This document shows, one piece after another, positions 62,513 through 64,000 of a stretch of 64,000 nucleotides of DNA; the first letter of the stretch is position 1, and every line of letters begins with the position of its first letter. The DNA is from Ustilago trichophora (lineage: Eukaryota; Basidiomycota; Ustilaginomycetes; Ustilaginales; Ustilaginaceae): assembly GCA_900323505.1 (NCBI GenBank), contig OOIN01000011.1:992001-1056000 (forward strand), given 5' to 3'. A program made the translations under genes and the position numbers. The notes beneath the pieces were generated by a model. The model was not told the DNA's origin. It worked only from the letters and a program-made list of their open reading frames with translations, and did not search any database.

Positions 62513-64000
62513 AGCTTACCGGCTGAGACTATGCGAAAGCATGGTTCGAGTGCGAGAGATCAGCTGGAGGAGCGGGGGTCAAGGACAGGACGAAGGCTTT
62601 GGCTCGACTTGTCGATGATAGAGACGGGCGGTGAAAGCGCCTGAGAGGACAGCGGAGAATGAGAGATGCGTGAGCGCAAAGATGACAGTACCGAGTGTTT
62701 GACGTGGTTGGGCGCGTAGTGGTGATTACAGAAAGGCGACTCGGTTTCGTCACACTTTTTGCTAGATTCGTATCACACCGTTGGGAAGCCGACGGACGTG
62801 CCAAAGACCTCAAGGTTGGGACTGCTTGAAATTGGTGTGAGGATGTCGGCTCAACTTGCGGATGTGGCGCGAATGAGGTGCGGACTGGTTGCGTACAGGG
62901 CGGCAAGAAAGGCACTTCTGAAATCGAAAGTAAGATGAAAAATTAGAGCAGCACGGAGTCGAAAAGTCAGGAGAGGTTGAAGCTAAGGTGGGGAGACGAC
63001 GACGACGACGACGACGACAGCGGCCATAAATGATGTTGATGGTGACGAGATGACAGCTTGAACTGCGTTAGATGATGCTGATTGCCGCAAAAGGATGGGA
63101 TGTAGAAGGATGTGAAGAGGACCGAGCGCGAATCTAATAGATAGTTGAAGTGCAGACGCGAGCAGAAGAGTCAACGATCGACTGTGCGATGGAAAGTGGC
63201 CGGCTGGATGGGATCAAGGAAGTGAGGAAACGAGTTGCAGGTGCTTGGTTGAGTGCCTGCGGTTGCTGGTGAGGAAGAGAAAGGGAGAGAGCGAGAGGTG
63301 GAATGTGTGTGTGAGTGAGTGAGTGTGTGAGTGTGTGCGTGTGTGTCAAGGTGAGGATGTGGATGTCAATAATTGTGATTGAGTGTGGGTGTTGGCGTGC
63401 GATTGCAGCACTGAACACACACACACACACACGCACTACTGAGCAACGTTAGCTTTGTGTGCAGGTGCAGCTCAGAGTGTCAGAGTGCGGGTGCGGCGGC
63501 CAAGAAAAAGAAAAAGAAAAGAAAGGCCAAAAAGTGCGGAAGGGCGCTTGTGAGGGTCCGTCTCTCTCCTTTTGCTGCTGCAGCTTTTGCTGTTTGTGTT
63601 GCTTTTGCAAGCAACCAAGCAAACGCAAGCATTGCATTGCTCGAGCCAAGCGGGGCAGACTGTGCAAGGGAGACGGCGGCAGGACTCAATTGACGCCTCA
63701 AAATTGTGGATTCAACGAGAGTGAGAGAATTAGCCAAGGTCGCACAAAGCAAGGGGCAAGCCAACAAGTCGACTGACACTGAGCCGACGCACACGAATTC
63801 CTAGTTCAAGGAGGCGCCCAACCACAAAAACAGCATCAGCTGGAAGCGGGTCCATAAGAAAGCACGCGTGTACAAGGCCAGTGGAATAGGGAACAAAAAA
63901 GAAAAAAAAAAAAAAAAGAAAAAAAAAAAGAGCCACATTCACACTCTGGCTGTCGCGTTACAGAAAATTGCCGCAACCTTGGGCGGAGCTGCTAAGCAGT
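62513..64000. other. Upstream region of the Crk1-like gene, repeat-rich
   Basis: 1.5 kb to the window edge with no confident gene. It includes (GAC)8 at 62995-63018, GT/GAGT runs near 63303-63350, a CA run near 63413-63432 and an A-rich tract near 63895-63930. Upstream open frames on the minus strand, for example 62915-62529 ending close to the kinase ATG, could act as leader ORFs. That is speculation. Confidence 0.45.
62995..63018 (+). repeat. (GAC)8 trinucleotide run
   Basis: Eight perfect GAC units about 480 bases upstream of the kinase start, in its presumed leader or promoter. Confidence 0.9.

Noticed and set aside
1..64000. CRISPR arrays, transposons or viral genes
   Set aside because: No repeat-spacer pattern, terminal repeats, reverse transcriptase, transposase or viral protein was recognised.

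Overview
The window looks like nuclear chromosomal DNA from a smut fungus (Ustilaginaceae: Ustilago, Sporisorium, Pseudozyma or Moesziomyces type). The evidence is a compact gene layout, moderate GC by eye, mostly intronless long genes with short GT..AG introns where present, a GH45 endoglucanase resembling smut Egl1, an Ime2-type kinase resembling Crk1, and intron-containing tRNA-Asp genes. No transposon, rDNA, CRISPR array or viral gene was recognised.

Layout, left to right. 0-3.2 kb: an edge-truncated small gene with a hydrophobic N-terminus on the minus strand, then a proline-rich protein with a signal peptide (effector-like). 3.6-10.4 kb: a dienelactone hydrolase, a membrane-anchored type I phosphodiesterase/pyrophosphatase, a NASP-type histone chaperone and an unrecognised Asn-glycosylation-rich protein whose 5' end is interrupted by in-frame stops. 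11-18 kb: PEX5, convergent with the sterol glucosyltransferase UGT51/ATG26, with a 37-A run between them. 19-24 kb: an inverted pair of tRNA-Asp genes, an RBR E3 ligase divergent from POP5, and a third tRNA-Asp. 24-31 kb: the very large nucleoporin NUP192. 32.6-36.5 kb: the secreted GH45 endoglucanase, a 159-residue orphan and an HSL-type hydrolase. 37-43.7 kb: gamma-tubulin complex component 4 and ALG6 with a very long N-terminal extension. 44.9-56 kb: ribosomal protein eL43, a secreted amidase, a heterotrimeric G-protein alpha subunit with a repeat-rich upstream region, mitochondrial uL29m and ribosomal protein eS24. 56.8-62.5 kb: the U6 snRNA phosphodiesterase USB1, a fourth tRNA-Asp and the Crk1-like kinase. 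The remainder up to 64 kb is a repeat-rich upstream region.

The genes are mostly unrelated housekeeping functions, as expected of ordinary eukaryotic chromosome. Two loose themes appear: RNA and translation (POP5, USB1, four tRNA-Asp, two cytosolic and one mitochondrial ribosomal protein), and secreted or host-facing proteins (the 452-residue protein, GH45, the amidase, the left-edge gene). Signalling genes linked in smuts to morphogenesis (the G alpha subunit and the Crk1-like kinase) lie in the right half. Several divergent pairs share one intergenic region: RBR/POP5, the HSL hydrolase/GCP4 and ALG6/eL43.

The most interesting items are the four dispersed tRNA-Asp genes, one with a rewritten intron; the stop-interrupted 5' end of the 8.7-10.4 kb gene; the candidate secreted proteins; a GH45 enzyme that lacks both halves of one disulfide; and ribosomal-protein genes in which an intron directly follows the start codon. 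I found no convincing undescribed multi-gene system.
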